A stretch of DNA of 64,000 nucleotides from Sphaerolaimus hirsutus (lineage: Eukaryota; Nematoda; Chromadorea; Monhysterida; Sphaerolaimidae), in the NCBI GenBank assembly GCA_964036195.1, contig OZ038457.1:5180635-5244634 (forward strand). The letters run 5' to 3'. The notes beneath the pieces are model-generated. The model did no database searches. It worked only from the letters and a program-made list of their open reading frames with translations, and was not told the DNA's origin. Numbering within the stretch: the stretch's first letter is position 1; the number at the start of each line of letters is the position of its first letter. Below, one piece after another: positions 1 to 11,840 of this stretch. The translations under genes were made by a program, and so were the position numbers.

Positions 1-157
1 ATATTGCAATATCGGCAACCTTAAGGGATGGTTTCGTATATTTTACGAACCGCCTTGCTCTCGGTGCATGTGCGTCGATGCGGCTAAACTTTAAAAAATC
101 TGTCGGGCGTATGCCCTACCCTACAAATCTGTAGGGAGTATTAAATCTGGCCCCTGG
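1..157. mobile_element. Right arm of the CAGGGGCCAGATTTAATACT foldback, cut by the window edge
   Basis: ATATTGCAATATCGGCAACC through AAATCTGGCCCCTGG matches 56200-56355 almost base for base. The other arm presumably lies just outside the window. Confidence 0.85.
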
Positions 158-805
158 GGGTATTTCTAGGAAATACGGTATGTCTGACATGTGAAATGCA
201 TGTTTTAGTGATGACTTTCTCAGCAGTGCAACATCATCTTTCATCATTGATGATTGTTTATAAGTACACATCAGAAAAAGGGAAAATATTGGAATTCACG
301 CAATTCCTACATTCTATATGCAATTCAATCTGCATAAAAGGGTATTTACATACAACAGTAGCACAATAAGACACAATAATTGAAAGAATGATAATTAGCA
401 AAGTGCCATTTCAGGATGACAGCTTCATGGGTATTATACTGAGAATACAAAGCATTATAATGTGAAAGATGACTAGATAAAAAATTTATGCTCAACACAA
501 CTCAGTGTAAAATAAATTATATCTCCAGAGACAAAAGTTAAATGGGAAGGATTGCACCGATATATTTTTAGAACTTTGTGATGAATATAAAGAAAACAGA
601 TAAATACCTAAAATACTAATTTCTGTCTGTTTTCCTAATGTAACACATTGTAAAAGCACTAATAAAAGTATAAACCAACAATCCCATGGTGTGTTTTTTA
701 CTTTTCAATGCATTAATTAAAAAACAACGAGCTATATATCTAGTTTTGTCGCTGCGACTTTGCAACATTCAAATGCCGTTTTCATTTTTCGCTACAATAC
801 GAACC

Positions 806-1059
806 TACCGTATTTCCTCGAATTACCCGCCCGGGGGAGAGAGAGTTATTTTTTCAGAGTGAAAATTTTGAGAGAAAAACGGAAAAAAATGCAATAATAA
901 CCACCATTTATAAGTTTTTACAGCCTTGTATAAGGATGTAGATGGTATAAACGATGTTCTAACGTAACACAGTAAGTGTTTTGAACGTCTGTTATGCATT
1001 TCCCTGACCACAAATTCATAGTGCCCATTTTGAAGGGGGTATTTCGAGTAAATACGGTA
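806..1059. mobile_element. CCGTATTTCCTCGAAATACCCC foldback, copy 1
   Basis: TACCGTATTTCCTCGAATTA at the left, GTATTTCGAGTAAATACGGTA at the right. The interior is nearly identical to 14230-14491 (TAACCACCATTTATAAGTTT, CGTAACACAGTAAGTGTTTT). Other family members: 1794-2191, 6570-6670, 7248-7354, 19090-19222, 38490-39353 (interrupted), 48315-48748, 56356-56735. Confidence 0.82.
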
Positions 1060-1275
1060 AATACAATTTCAAACCATGTCTGCAAACAATCTCAACAATA
1101 TTTACCACACTCTAGTACAATCTAAATAACTGCGTGCATTATGTCAAGTGACACAAAGCTTATGAGTGACAAGTAAAAATTTACTTGTCAGCTCATAAAT
1201 TCACCAGACTAGATAAAATCCTCATAAAATCCCCCCCCCCCTCCAAAAAAAGTAAATAGATATTTAAATCACACC

Positions 1276-4200
1276 CTAATTAGCTCCAGTGTAAACGGTT
1301 TTCTCCTTAAAATAAACCTCCTCATGTTCCTTATCGCAAATCAGCAGAATATCACCTCCGAAAGCCACCAAAGTGCCGATCCAGCTAATAACGTACGAAA
1401 CATGAAAATACCAGCTGGGCCGGCCCAATTCCTTCATTTCCAGGTAGAAACACACGGGCATCGTGAGGGCGGAGGTCAGGTTTAGGAGAACTGGGGGGGG
1501 GGTATTTGAGTTGACTGGGGGAGTTTGGGGAAGTAGAACGAATACACGAGAAAATGGCGCCAGACAGTAATGTCGCTTGATATAATATGGAGGGTTGGCG
1601 CCATTTTTACTGGATTCTACGCCAGAAAAAAGGGCGCAGCGCGCCATGGCGTCTTGCTGAAATGGCGCCGGGCGCTACAGAAAAGGGGTGACAAGCGCCA
1701 ATGCCAATCGCGCCTTCGAAAGGCACCAGCGCCGTGGTGCCGTTTTATCGCTGTTTCTGAGTATCAGAAGTCAGGCGCTAACTTTCTACATACCGTATAT
1801 CCCCGAATAAGCCCTCTCGAATAACTCCTACTGTTTGCCGCTGATAAAAAATACCCCCTCGAATAAACTCCCCCCTTAAATTCCCCCACTTAGTAAATAT
1901 GTAACCTTCATATTTTTGCGAATGACGTCCACTAACATTGATTTCATCAATTGAATTAGGAATTTCATTCTGACTCACAGGTTTATGGAACTAAATAATG
2001 ATCATCGGTATTTCATCAATTGATATTCAATTGATCATGATCATTGATAAAATTTATCATTTAATTGTTATTGATCATTAATTTTACTAATATTCTGAGT
2101 AAAAATAACTCCTCCCCTCGAATAACTCACCAATAAAAACTTCTCACGAAAGAATACCTCCCCTTGAGTCTTATTCTATGATATACGGTAAGTAAAATGT
2201 GAAAACTAACCAGCAAAGAGGGAGAAATACAGCGCCAGTCGATAATACAGGTACTTTTTGCCGAACTCTATCGCATTCAATCCCATCACCATAAGGACGA
2301 TTGCAGCGATGAACAAGAAAAATGCGATTATGCAGAACGCTGCCACCACTTTGACGAAGGCTGGAAAGTAGGTTGAGATTTTTGGGAGGTTTAAGGTTGA
2401 ACCTTTTGTAGTTGAGGTTGACGGTTGTGTGAATTTTTTGTCGTTGCCCAGTATTCATTGCACAGATGTTCCCATGTCTGTACTGTACCAATTTTCATTT
2501 ACTGCTGCTCCGGGAGTTTTTGAAATTATTTTTCAAAGAACAAGTTGTCAACATTGGAGTGGGTCAGAAAAATACTATTAAATTTATGCAGAATTAACAC
2601 CCAGCATATGCTGCTTGTGAAAAAGCTTGCGATAGCTCTGTACTGCAGCATAAAATGATAAACTGTCGTTTTCGTTAAAATTTTTATTTCATAACACGTT
2701 ACACGTTTAAACGGCGTTCGTCTTTGTATTTTTCATGTTTTTTTGTCGGTAAATAAAAACTCAGTCACCAGACCAGAGTCGCAAAACCCCTCTCCCAGAT
2801 TTCAATAATATCCCCACTTTACCTTTTCTTTCTAAGCTAAGGTATTCTCAAATAACAAGAGGCAAACACATTTGGCTTAGTGAGTGCACCGCAGCCAAAC
2901 TATATTTTACCCAAAAGCTGCAACAAAATCTACTCGCAGCCCGCGGCTAGCCCAGAAAACACTCGACTGCAGGAGCCATGTTTAATTTGCCCGACAGTTG
3001 TTGTTTTTCTTTCGGGCAACCCGATTCGTTTGATCGGAACAAAAAACCTCGCGTCGGAAATACATTGGAACAAACTGCCAGTAAACTCGGATTTTGGTAA
3101 ACTCATAAATCGGCTACGAACTCATTTTAGTTTACCAGAATAAGGTGTGTGTCAACTACAGTTTAAAATGACTCATTGTGGTATACTCAAATTTGTTCAA
3201 AGCTGATTTATGAGCACCGGATTTGAGTTGCTTCTTTTAGTGAACTAGTCTGTGTGTGGCAACATTTAGTCGAATTTAGGCGAGGCAGCGTAAATGTACC
3301 TAAGTTCCTATACATTTGCGATTTTATGATACGGCGGTTCAAAACGCAACCTGTCGGGCTAATCAAATAAGGTGCCAGAAAATAAATCGCTGGTACATTA
3401 CCCATCCTCACTTTTCAGTTAATATACATGTAAATACTACAGTTATGTATGCATCTACACATACAATAAGTACTCAAGTATTTACTTTTATATAGCGGAA
3501 CTGTGACCAAATGGCTAACTTTTACGCAGCTTCGAAAGTCTGACAAAAAGCTGCGTATATTTTACTAGAATTCGCATCAAAAGAGTGGTTTCAGGGCGCA
3601 GCTGTGAGTACGATTGTTGCCGCAAATGTGACAGGATTTGGCAAAGGAAAGCGTGCTGTCATTATGAAACTTGAAAAAATTGATTCAGTAGTCATTAACG
3701 CTAGAATTTTTCCTATTTTCTAGAGTTTATCAAAAGTTTCTGATCCAGCGATGACAAAAAATTCTGAACTTTTCGGGGTATTTTATGTCGTAAATGCACG
3801 CATTGTGCAAATTCCAGACCGTAGTAAATGCCCTGTAAAATGTTAAATGTCACGCAAATTGTCAAAAGTCGTGTAAATGCTTTCGAAAATGTTAAACTTT
3901 CTTTCTTCTTCACCGGCCATTTCACCTTCTTCATGATATCATACTGACTTTTGATACGTTGCATGACATTTCACATTTCACAGGGTATTATTTTACAGGG
4001 TCGGAGAATGGCTGAATGAACGCAGTTGAAGTGGGGAAAAATAAAATGCAATGTACATTCGACTACAGGCGAAGAGGTATTCAAAACATAATATTTATGA
4101 AAGTTGTCCAAAAAAATTGAAAATCCAGAATCTCATCGCAACCACGCAGAACTACCCCAAAAATAAGTAAAGTCTGTTTGAAAAATAGAATTTGACAACT

Positions 4201-6265
4201 GAACACAAAGACATTTAAAAGCACCTCTACAGAGAGCATTCCCATCCACCCCCACCCATTTCGTGATCAATTTCAATCGCAATTAATCAATGAAACCATG
4301 CCAAAACTTACCCCACTCTGGGCGGACGGCCATGCACTCGCCGGGCACGGGTCCGTCGTCCAACATGCCCTGGTCAGCCAGCAATTCGGGGTCCAGGCCT
4401 GTGGCGAAGCAGTTTTTGTTATTAGGTGCCGAATTTAATAAGGACATAGCTATACTCCGGTTACTTTACACCTAGCACGCGTGGTTCCAGCTGGAAGTAT
4501 GCCAACGATGGTTAACGCGTCCGAGTTTCATAAAAAGATGACAAAATTGATTGTGGTTATAATGTTATTCATTAACATATTCACATTGATGAATTTTTTT
4601 CATATTTTTACGGAAATCGCATGATTTGATAATCATTGGCACGCTTCCAACACGAGACATAAATCAGTGCGAGGGCAGAGTATCATGTACGCTGACTATA
4701 CCTACCTATTAAAGGCGCCCGACACGCGAGTGTTGCCTTCTAGTTGAATATGGGGACAGGGGATTAGGTAACTACACAAGGACGATTGGAACCTTACCCC
4801 GATACCCGACAATTTTTTGTACCCGATGCCCGATACCTCAACCGAACAGTGCTACAGGGCCCGATCACAGTACACGATACAAACACCCGAAAAAAACAAC
4901 CGAGGCTAAAATTCTCCCATCAAACTTCAATGAGTTCTGGCGCCAGTTCCGCAAGTGGCAAAGTATTTTACCCTTTACTCTTCAATTTACTCTTCACTCT
5001 TTACTTTCTGTTTATCATTTCACTTAATTTTTAACTTTACTCTTTAATCTTTACGTTATTCTTCACTTAAAACCTTACTCTTTACTTTGCCACTTGCGTA
5101 ACTGGCGCCAGGTTTCATATTTAGTTACAAAGTGGCAAATCCGACCCACTGGTGCACTCCTCGAACAGGCCCAATCTGGTGGCGCCGGTGCCCACCCAGA
5201 AGGTCATCATGATGGCCATGAACTGCGCGATGGCCGCCACGCCGAACGTCTGCAGCGCCACGATCTGCGACATTGGGCAATGGGTCACTGGTGGGCAATA
5301 TAGTGATGGGAAAGCACCGGGAAAGTGGCGGCTTTCGAATGGCGGGCGCCGGGCGCCATAAAAAGAGCGCCAGGCGCCAATGTGCGCCACAGAAACATGT
5401 TTTCTTTACCGCCCTTGGACGGCGCCTGCGCTGTGGCGCCATTCCAGCCCTAATTAAATATGTAAAGTTTAGATGCACGCTCTGGATATCTTAAAACAAA
5501 TTACAAGTTTCACTGTCTAAGGGGCCACCTTGTAGGTCGATAAGTGATAGAAAAATAGTGAGAAGAAGTGTGTAAGAACTAATAAATACCCTAATAGGAA
5601 TAAGTGCTTTCAAAAAAATTTGTTTAAAAGGAGTTACCACTTTTCTTCACACATTTTATGATGTAAATGCTCCAACAAACTCCCGAAGTTTAAGTGTTTA
5701 AACGTGCATATGCAGAAAAACGCGAAAAAAACACCCGCGGTTGTAAATGTGAAAAAGTGTCGTTAAAATGATCGAGCCAAACATAGAAAAACATCAGCAT
5801 TTTTTGTGGAAGGAATTCACTAGGCTGTGATTTTAGAGTATGTAAAGTCTGGTTTGTAAATTCAAACAGTAAATTCTAACTTCAGAGAAGTGAACCTATC
5901 AAAATTTGTGTATTGACATGGCGGCCGCCGCCTAGCGCTTACAACCAAACATCCCAGGAAAGTATGGTAGCAGCAATATATTGTAATCAAATTACACTGG
6001 CGCTTTAAAAAGAGCGTTCACAAGTCTGTGCCAGAAAAAAAGAGGTAGTCTACCTAACATAGATCTTCATGCGAAATTTCACGACCGAAAAATCACAATC
6101 GACGTAAAGTTGTCACTTGCAACTTTCCCTCACTCTTAACACTCGATTTGTCACTTACTTGACAAAGTCCCTAACCGCGCCCGACATGCTTACCTTGAGC
6201 GGCCTGACCGTGTTGACCGGCTCCATGGCCGACGTAGGCGCGCCCCCCTCGTTGTCCTCGCCCAT
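1276..6265 (-). CDS. vab-9: TMEM47/VAB-9-like four-pass junction protein (claudin superfamily), 5 exons
   Basis: Exons in transcript order: 6265-6194, 5264-5150, 4398-4312, 2360-2211, 1490-1276; phases agree and give 212 aa. The ATG is followed by a hydrophilic leader ending in VNTVRPLK, which corresponds to the VLTPLK stretch before membrane segment 1 in vertebrate TMEM47. Membrane segments lie near residues 25-47, 95-117, 133-155 and 171-193. The first extracellular loop carries LGLFEEC (C61) and a second cysteine (C84), the claudin-superfamily W/GLW-C-C pattern with F in place of the last W. The end (SWIGTLVAFGGDILL followed by an acidic tail) aligns with the TMEM47 C-terminus. In worms VAB-9 is a cadherin-dependent component of the epithelial apical junction; that role is transferred by homology. 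Donors are gtaagc, gtgggt, gtaagt and gttagt; the last acceptor follows a C8 run. The family is about 180-200 aa, so the model is complete. PMP22/claudin membership is sure, the exact subfamily likely. Confidence 0.87.
1794..2191. mobile_element. CCGTAT...ATACGG foldback member with CGAATAA-type ends
   Basis: TACCGTATATCCCCGAATAA at the left, TATGATATACGGTA at the right, with CCTCGAATAACTCC-like stretches internally; in TMEM47-like intron 4 (2191 is 20 nt past the exon 4 donor). Confidence 0.65.
2972..3376. mobile_element. GTCGGGC-family foldback in TMEM47-like intron 4
   Basis: GGAGCCATGTTTAATTTGCCCGACAG at the left pairs with CTGTCGGGCTAATCAAATAA and GGTGCCAG at the right. The interior includes two GTCGGGCAACCCGATT-type stretches. 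Fragments with the same core occur near 8840, 12650, 33845-33945, 43065 and 49240. Confidence 0.55.
4445..4735. repeat. Dispersed repeat, copy 1 (ATACTCCGGTTACTTTACACC)
   Basis: About 260 bp nearly identical to 41075-41330, including ACGCGTGGTTCC, CCAACGATGGTTAACGCGTC, ACGGAAATCGCATGATTT and GCACGCTTCCAACACGAGA. Internal inverted GGAAG...GCCAACG / TTGGCACGCTTCC segments suggest a non-autonomous element. Confidence 0.8.
4936..5112. mobile_element. AGTTCCGCAAGTGG foldback family, copy 1
   Basis: CTGGCGCCAGTTCCGCAAGTGGCAAAG at the left, with its complement (CTTTGCCACTTGCG, TAACTGGCGCCAG) at the right. The interior alternates TTTACTCTT units. In TMEM47-like intron 2. A second copy is at 11110-11337 in DB-gene intron 5. 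Confidence 0.75.
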
Positions 6266-7744
6266 GTTGAAAAAAATAAAAAATGTCTAAAAATAAAATT
6301 AGAATTGAAGATTTAACTTTTTAGGTAATTTTTGGTATAATATATAGCTGCGGGTGCAGCGGCGAAAGTTGTCAAAAGTACAAACAACCGTTGGGTAGAG
6401 TGTGGGTGCTCGAGTGCAGTGCTGTGCAGTGTGGCGATGGGAAAATTACTGAAATAAAGTACGTATTGAATCTTGAAAGGATTTCTGAATGAGTCTTTTT
6501 ATTTACCCCAAATTTTTTTATGTGAAATACTTTTTGAAATAGGTATTTAAAAAGTTATTGTTTTTACATTTAGGTATAGCTATTTCCAAGAAATACCCCA
6601 GGGGGTTTATTATTTCAACAGCATATTTTGAGGGGGTTAATTCAAGGGGGCTTATTCGAGGGGGTTAAAATTTTGCCAGAAGTTTTGCAAAATTCCATTA
6701 TTCGTAACATACTCAGATGCAAAACATCTAACAATAACATTACACAAATGCAACAATATCGCTCGAAAAAGTTTTCGTTTTGTTTGTGGAAAATAATGAA
6801 GTTTTTCTCTGATACATAGGTATTTAAAATATTTACTTAACAGATTCAAAGAAAACAATTGAAAAATTTATTTTAAAAACGTTTTCGAATTTCTGTTTGC
6901 CATCGTTAGTGCAGCGCGGAGGTAAAGTCAATGCACTGAGTGTGCCGTTCTGCCTGGAAGTTTTCACAACTGTTTTGTTAGCTACCCAATTGACTTTTCG
7001 TGCTTTCAGGGGGCGGAGCTACTCATTAAAATCATTCTCAACCTGGCAAAGTGCCAAGATCACGTAAAGTAATTTACAATAAACCGGAATTCGCAGCGCA
7101 AAAAACTTAAGACGTATTGAAAACGATCAATCAACACAACGACCCCTCCCCCGCTTTCAACTTCCATCATTAAAATGGGGACCGTTTTCACAAGGGGACA
7201 AGTGTCGAGACAACTAGTCTGTGTTTAACTAAAGGTTTGGTTGGCAACTTACCGTATTTCCTCGAAATACCCCCCGGGGGGTGATTGTTTCATAGTGGTC
7301 CCGAGAGGGGGGGGGGGTAAACGAGGGGGGGGGTATTTCGAGGAAATACGGTAGGTAAGTAACAAGTTGTGATATATCTGACAATGACAATTTGCAATCA
7401 TTTGCAAATTTACTTGTCACTTGACTTTTCAGTTATTACATCCCACATTTCTTGTCACTTGTCTACTTGAGAAATTGGCACCAGGGAGAATATTGATTTG
7501 ATATTTACACACAGCGTCGGCACGGTCATGATTGGAAAATGTTGTAAAAAACAATAGCCAAAGGTTTGTTTCAACTCTATTTTTGTCAATGTGTCGTGTG
7601 CCAGTCAATCAATGATCACTCGACTGAATTGTATCGACAGAATTTTGCGCCACCGGTTTTTTTTTAAACGCACACTGTCAACACTATTTTATTTTTATAT
7701 TTTACTACTCAGATCACGCATATTGATTTGTGTACTGGTATAAA
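6266..7744. other. Divergent intergenic region between the TMEM47-like and DB-module genes
   Basis: This 1.5 kb spacer should contain both promoters. It holds two remnants of the CCGTATTTCCTCGAAATA family (about 6570-6670 and 7248-7354). No convincing coding exon was seen. A T-rich tract ending in CTACTCAG at 7701-7712 precedes the DB-gene ATG by 32 nt and could be its trans-splice acceptor. Confidence 0.5.
6286..6288 (-). promoter_or_regulatory. Splice acceptor just upstream of the TMEM47-like start (possible spliced-leader site)
   Basis: On the minus strand a T-rich tract ending in TTTTTAG lies 21 nt before the ATG, with no upstream coding exon found. This fits an outron acceptor for spliced-leader trans-splicing, or a 5'-UTR intron. 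The leader itself is not in the window, so trans-splicing is inference. Confidence 0.35.
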
Positions 7745-10700
7745 ATGGATAAATTTATCACACTATCAATGTTGTGCAGTGTATTCGTCTGCGCCGCTGG
7801 GCAGATAAACTTATCGCCGCTTGAAGCAAAGTAATTTGTGTTACTTGACTTTTTTATTTTTAAGGCCGGAATTAGAGCTCAGCGTCGATTCGACGTGAAA
7901 TGATGACGTGAAATGTCGTCGTGAAATTAATTACACGAGTGTGGATCATGCTACGGGTCTACAATTTTCTAAGGATAATATATGAATCAATAGCTTAATC
8001 GTGTCCAATACTGAGTGTTATCAGCCACAACTAGAGCGAATTGAAAAATTCAATTTTTATCATTCCACGTCATCATCATTTCACGTCACAGTGTCAGGGA
8101 ACAACTTGACATTTCACGTCAGACTGCTGCTTGCACTGTGACGTGAAATGATGATGACGTGGAATGATAAAAATTGAATTTTTCAATTCGCTCTAGTTGT
8201 GGCTGATAACACTCAGTATTGGACACGATTAAGGTATTGATTCATATATTATCCTTAGAAAATTGTAGACCCGTAGCATGATCCACACTCGTGTAATTAA
8301 TTTCACGACGACATTTCACGTCATCATTTCACGTCGAATCGACGCTGAGCTCTAATTCCCGCTTAACTGAGATTATCGGCTTAAAATATTTTCCTCTGGA
8401 ATAACACCCCAGTATCAGCATAAGTGAACAAAAAACTCCCATTGGGTAGGTAACTTCATTGAAGGGATGTGTGCCAAATCCAATGCCATATATTGATTGA
8501 AAAACGACCATAATTTTGATTGCCCTATGGCGTAAATGCCGATGAGTATCGCCCTTTGAATCAATCCACAGTATTATACAAAGTTTACGTAAAATACCCC
8601 CATCTAAAAAACACCCTAAGATTAAAAAGCTATTACACCCAACATACACAAATACCCCCCCCCCCCCCTCAAAAAAAGTGAAAGACCGGTCCTGCCGCGG
8701 CATCGCGGCGACCTGCCGCCGGTGGGCCAGCCGCCAGAATCGGGCGTCAACATACCCGGCAGACCCACGCTGCAGCGACACAGACTCGGCTGGCCTCATG
8801 TGAGTCGGGCTGATTCACCCGACGGTGTTTTTTGTCGGGCAACCCGATTTATTGTGAATAGGTTTTTGTGGAGCGTGAACCGCGGTGAAGGGAGCTGAAG
8901 GGTCTTCATGCTACCCGACGCTGACGCTTCATGCAGATAGAATGTTCTTAAATCACTTCAAATATTTACCTATTGAAGAAACTCCGTGGATATTACTATG
9001 ATGCTGAGATTTAACAAACTTTTTTAAAGAAACTCCATGGACATCACGCTGACATCAAAATCTATAATTTAGTGACGTGAGTGGAGTCACCAGCATCGTG
9101 AAGGAAGTATCCTTTGGATTAAAAAACCGTGAATTGCATTTGTCCACCATCTCGACCACCCAAACCCTCAGGACAACAAGCCAGCCAAGGGTCAAGCCCT
9201 CGGCCATGGTCAAATCGACCCGCCCGCACCGCCGCACTGCCTCAAACACCCGTTCTACGAGCCGTGCACCAGGCAAGACGACGCCAGCGCGGCTGCCGAG
9301 AGATGCTGCATCGAGTTTAAGTCGTTGCCCAGCGGGTGTTCAAAGTTGTGCAATTTGGATGTGACGCTCGATGATGTCGGTGGTGGGGATGGGGGTGTTC
9401 ACGTATTTATTTTGGGATTGTTAGGTCTGTGAGTTGCGTGGTCGGCTATAAATATGAGTTTAGGGCACTGTCAAGTTCAATTTAATGTTCTTTGCCAAGT
9501 CACGGGTAATCAAATTCTAACTCTGAACAATACGTCAGCCGTTCAAGCGTGAGATTGGTCGCTTAAAGCCTGACAGTCATTTAAATCTTTACTTGTGTCA
9601 CCTGGGATTGGCGGGGACAGTGCTGCACTCTGTAAAGTGGCAAATGTCATGCAAAATGTCAAAAGTTAAATAAAATCTTCTCTTTTTGCTTTTTCACACT
9701 TTACATGGCGCGTGACTGCCACTTGAGAGAAAAATGGACCAGATCGGTCGCCAAGTGAACAAATATAGGGTTCCCAACCAGAAAACCATGTTACATTTCA
9801 CACATTTGTTGTCGCATCAAAAACTTTTTGCCTAACCGTCCGCAGATCAGCATCGCAGTGACTGGCAGCGAGTGCCCGTTCGACTCCATAAAAGATGTCC
9901 TCAGCTGCTTGGGAAGTATGTTCCTTGCAAATATTTACATTTTTCATTAGCTCCCCCTTGAAAAACTCCCAGACCTTGTAAAAGGCCCTGTAGAATGTCA
10001 AATGTCATGCAAAGTGTCAAAAGTCCCATGACTAGTGATGTAAAAGCGCCATGGCGCTTGGCGCTATTTTCCTGTGGCGCCATTGGCGCTTGGCGCCATG
10101 CCTATGAAAAGCGCCATGGCGCTTGACGTTATTTTTGACCGGCGCCAGGAACAAAATGCCTGGCGCTGGCGCTTGGCGCTAGCGCCAAAGCAAAAAGCGC
10201 CATGGCGCTTGGCGCCATTTTGCTCTGGCGCCATTGGCGCTTGGCGCCAAAGTTCTGGCGCTTTTCACATCACTACCCATGACTTTTGACACTTTGCATG
10301 ACATCTGACATTTTACAGGGTATGGTATTGGCACCAGAGAATTGGTGTTGGCCTGGTATTGGTATTGGCCCACCGACTAAAACGCTCTGCGGATTTGAGG
10401 TTCGGCGGTAAAATATATTATGCAATTACACCGCATTCCACCATATGGCAATCCCAAGCCCTGTAAAGTGTAAAGTAAAGTGTCAAATGTAAAGTCAAAT
10501 GCAAAGTTAAGTGTCAAATGTAAATTCAAGTGCAAAGTAAAGTGTCAATTGTCATGCAAAGTTCAGTAATAAAATCTTTTCTTTGTTTGTATTGACTGAC
10601 ACTTTACTTTGCATTTGACTTTACATTCGACACTTTACTTTACACTTTACAGGGCTTGGGACTCACACCAGAAAGTCAAATAACTCCCCAAACCTCGCCA

Positions 10701-11518
10701 CTTAAAAAGTCCCCCCCCCACCCAGACCAACAAGACGTGCGGGACTGCTGCGGGACCTTAGGAGTGGGACACTCCGCCCACAGCGAGCCCTGCATGCAGA
10801 TGTGCGCCGGGGATGAGGACCCCCAGTTGTTTCCCAGATTTGAATTGGAACTGGTCAAGTGTCTGGAGGTGTTCGACACTGTCAAGAAGTGTCTACATGC
10901 GGGACATCCCGGTGGGTCGATTGGGGGGGGGGGGGTGGGAGTTTTGGGAAGTTGAATGGGCTGATTTTTGTGCGTGCTTTATTTACTTCATGGACACCGC
11001 AGTTTACATGCGCGCACAAGTTTTACTTGTGCAACCCGCAACAAGAGGCAAACGCAGCGTTTTTGTCCCACATTCCTATCTATCAGGTGCTTTCATTTTT
11101 ATCTGAATCCCTGGGGCCAGTTCCGCAAGTGGAAAAGTTAAGAGTTAAAATTTAAGAGTTGAGTAAACTGACAAATGACAAGTTATGAGTAAAGTTAGGA
11201 GTGAAGAGTTGAGTAAAACTACAAATGATTTTACTCAACTCTTAACTTTTAACTTTACTCTTAACTTATCATTTATCATTATACTCAACTCTTAAGTTTT
11301 AACTCTTAACTTTTTCACGTGCGGAACCGGCACCTGGTCTAAAATTTGTCACTAAACAGGGCACTTTTCATAGTGGTCTAAAATAAAAAACGCACCCCAC
11401 AGACCCCTTAGCTGAAGAGAAGGGCAACTCGCCCGACAAACTCGACAGATTGGCGGAGTTGCTGCAGGGCGCCAACCAGGCGGGCAGGGGTTTCGGTGGA
11501 CCCGATTTGGAGTATTGA
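7745..11518 (+). CDS. Secreted DB-module (12-cysteine) protein, 6 exons
   Basis: Exons: 7745-7830, 8685-8799, 9172-9375, 9846-9915, 10726-10911, 11403-11518; phases agree and give 258 aa. Residues 1-19 form a signal peptide (hydrophobic core LSMLCSVFVCAAG). A Pro-rich region with an RGD triplet (36-38) follows. Residues 112-214 contain exactly twelve cysteines: C112, 113, 123, 127, 145, 156, 166, 167, 181, 185, 204, 214. The CC...C...C...C...C...CC...C...C pattern and the DxRDCCGTLGV stretch match the DB module (Pfam PF01682), which is extracellular, of unknown function and expanded in nematodes. Two further cysteines (90, 99) precede it. The C-terminal tail is polar. Exon 2 is the least certain: its acceptor lies 18 nt past a C-run. 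The exon 3 donor (GAT|gtcggt) is weak but keeps the frame. Expected to be exported; partner unknown. Confidence 0.85.
7861..8366. repeat. Near-perfect 0.5 kb palindrome in DB-gene intron 1
   Basis: Arms of about 230-240 bp run from TTAAGGCCGGAATTAGAGCT to AGCTCTAATTCCCGCTTAA around a short spacer near 8100-8125. The arms are almost mismatch-free (GATCATGCTACGGGTCTACA is present in both orientations). Several TGACGTGAAATGATGACG motifs occur. Probably a young foldback transposon. Confidence 0.9.
9964..10337 (+). mobile_element. CCCAGACC foldback copy interrupted by a GGCGCC element
   Basis: Lies in DB-gene intron 4. Left end CTCCCAGACCTTGTAAAA, right end TTTTACAGGGTATGGTATTGGCACCAG. A 243-bp GGCGCC element (10033-10275) is inserted in it. 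Confidence 0.7.
10033..10275. mobile_element. GGCGCC-rich foldback element with 8-bp target duplication
   Basis: Ends TAGTGATGTAAAAGCGCC and GGCGCTTTTCACATCACTA are inverted repeats. The interior is a chain of GCGCCATGGCGCTTGGCGCC-type palindromes. CCCATGAC flanks it exactly on both sides (10025-10032 and 10276-10283). Related degenerate copies are at about 1555-1765, 5285-5450, 29076-29213, 38745-38830, 43640-43700 and 63695-63745. Confidence 0.82.
10446..10670. mobile_element. CCCAAGCCCTGTAAAG foldback copy in DB-gene intron 4
   Basis: Left GGCAATCCCAAGCCCTG, right CAGGGCTTGGGACTCACACCAG. The interior is alternating TGTCAAATGTAAAG and complementary CTTTACATTTGACA blocks, a nearly perfect hairpin. 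Confidence 0.75.
11110..11337. mobile_element. AGTTCCGCAAGTGG foldback family, copy 2
   Basis: CCTGGGGCCAGTTCCGCAAG ... TTTTCACGTGCGGAACCGGC and ACCTGG, with complementary AAGAGTTAAAA blocks. It nearly fills DB-gene intron 5. Confidence 0.75.
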
Positions 11519-11834
11519 TTCCATTTGTGCACGTTTTAACGTAGAATTGACGTTTTTCAAGTGGTTACGTTGTACAATACGTTTCGACAATTCACTGATG
11601 TACGTGTTTCATGAACGGATAAGATTAAGGTTGTAAGCACGCCGGAACTTGTCCAGCAAATCATTTGAAAATGAAATACCCTAAATATCTTCTTCATACA
11701 GTTGAATGAAAAAGCTCACAGCAGTAATTACAATCTGAGACCTGGCGCCGTCGACTTCAAGCTTTTTCTAAGTAGAATATTCGATATAAAAACAATGCTC
11801 CATATTTCAATAGCAATATAAACATTTCAGGTAC

Positions 11835-11840
11835 AATAAA
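11835..11840 (+). terminator. Candidate polyadenylation signal of the DB-module gene
   Basis: AATAAA lies 317 nt past the TGA in AT-rich sequence. It is the first perfect hexamer I noticed downstream; transcript data are needed to confirm it. Confidence 0.3.
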
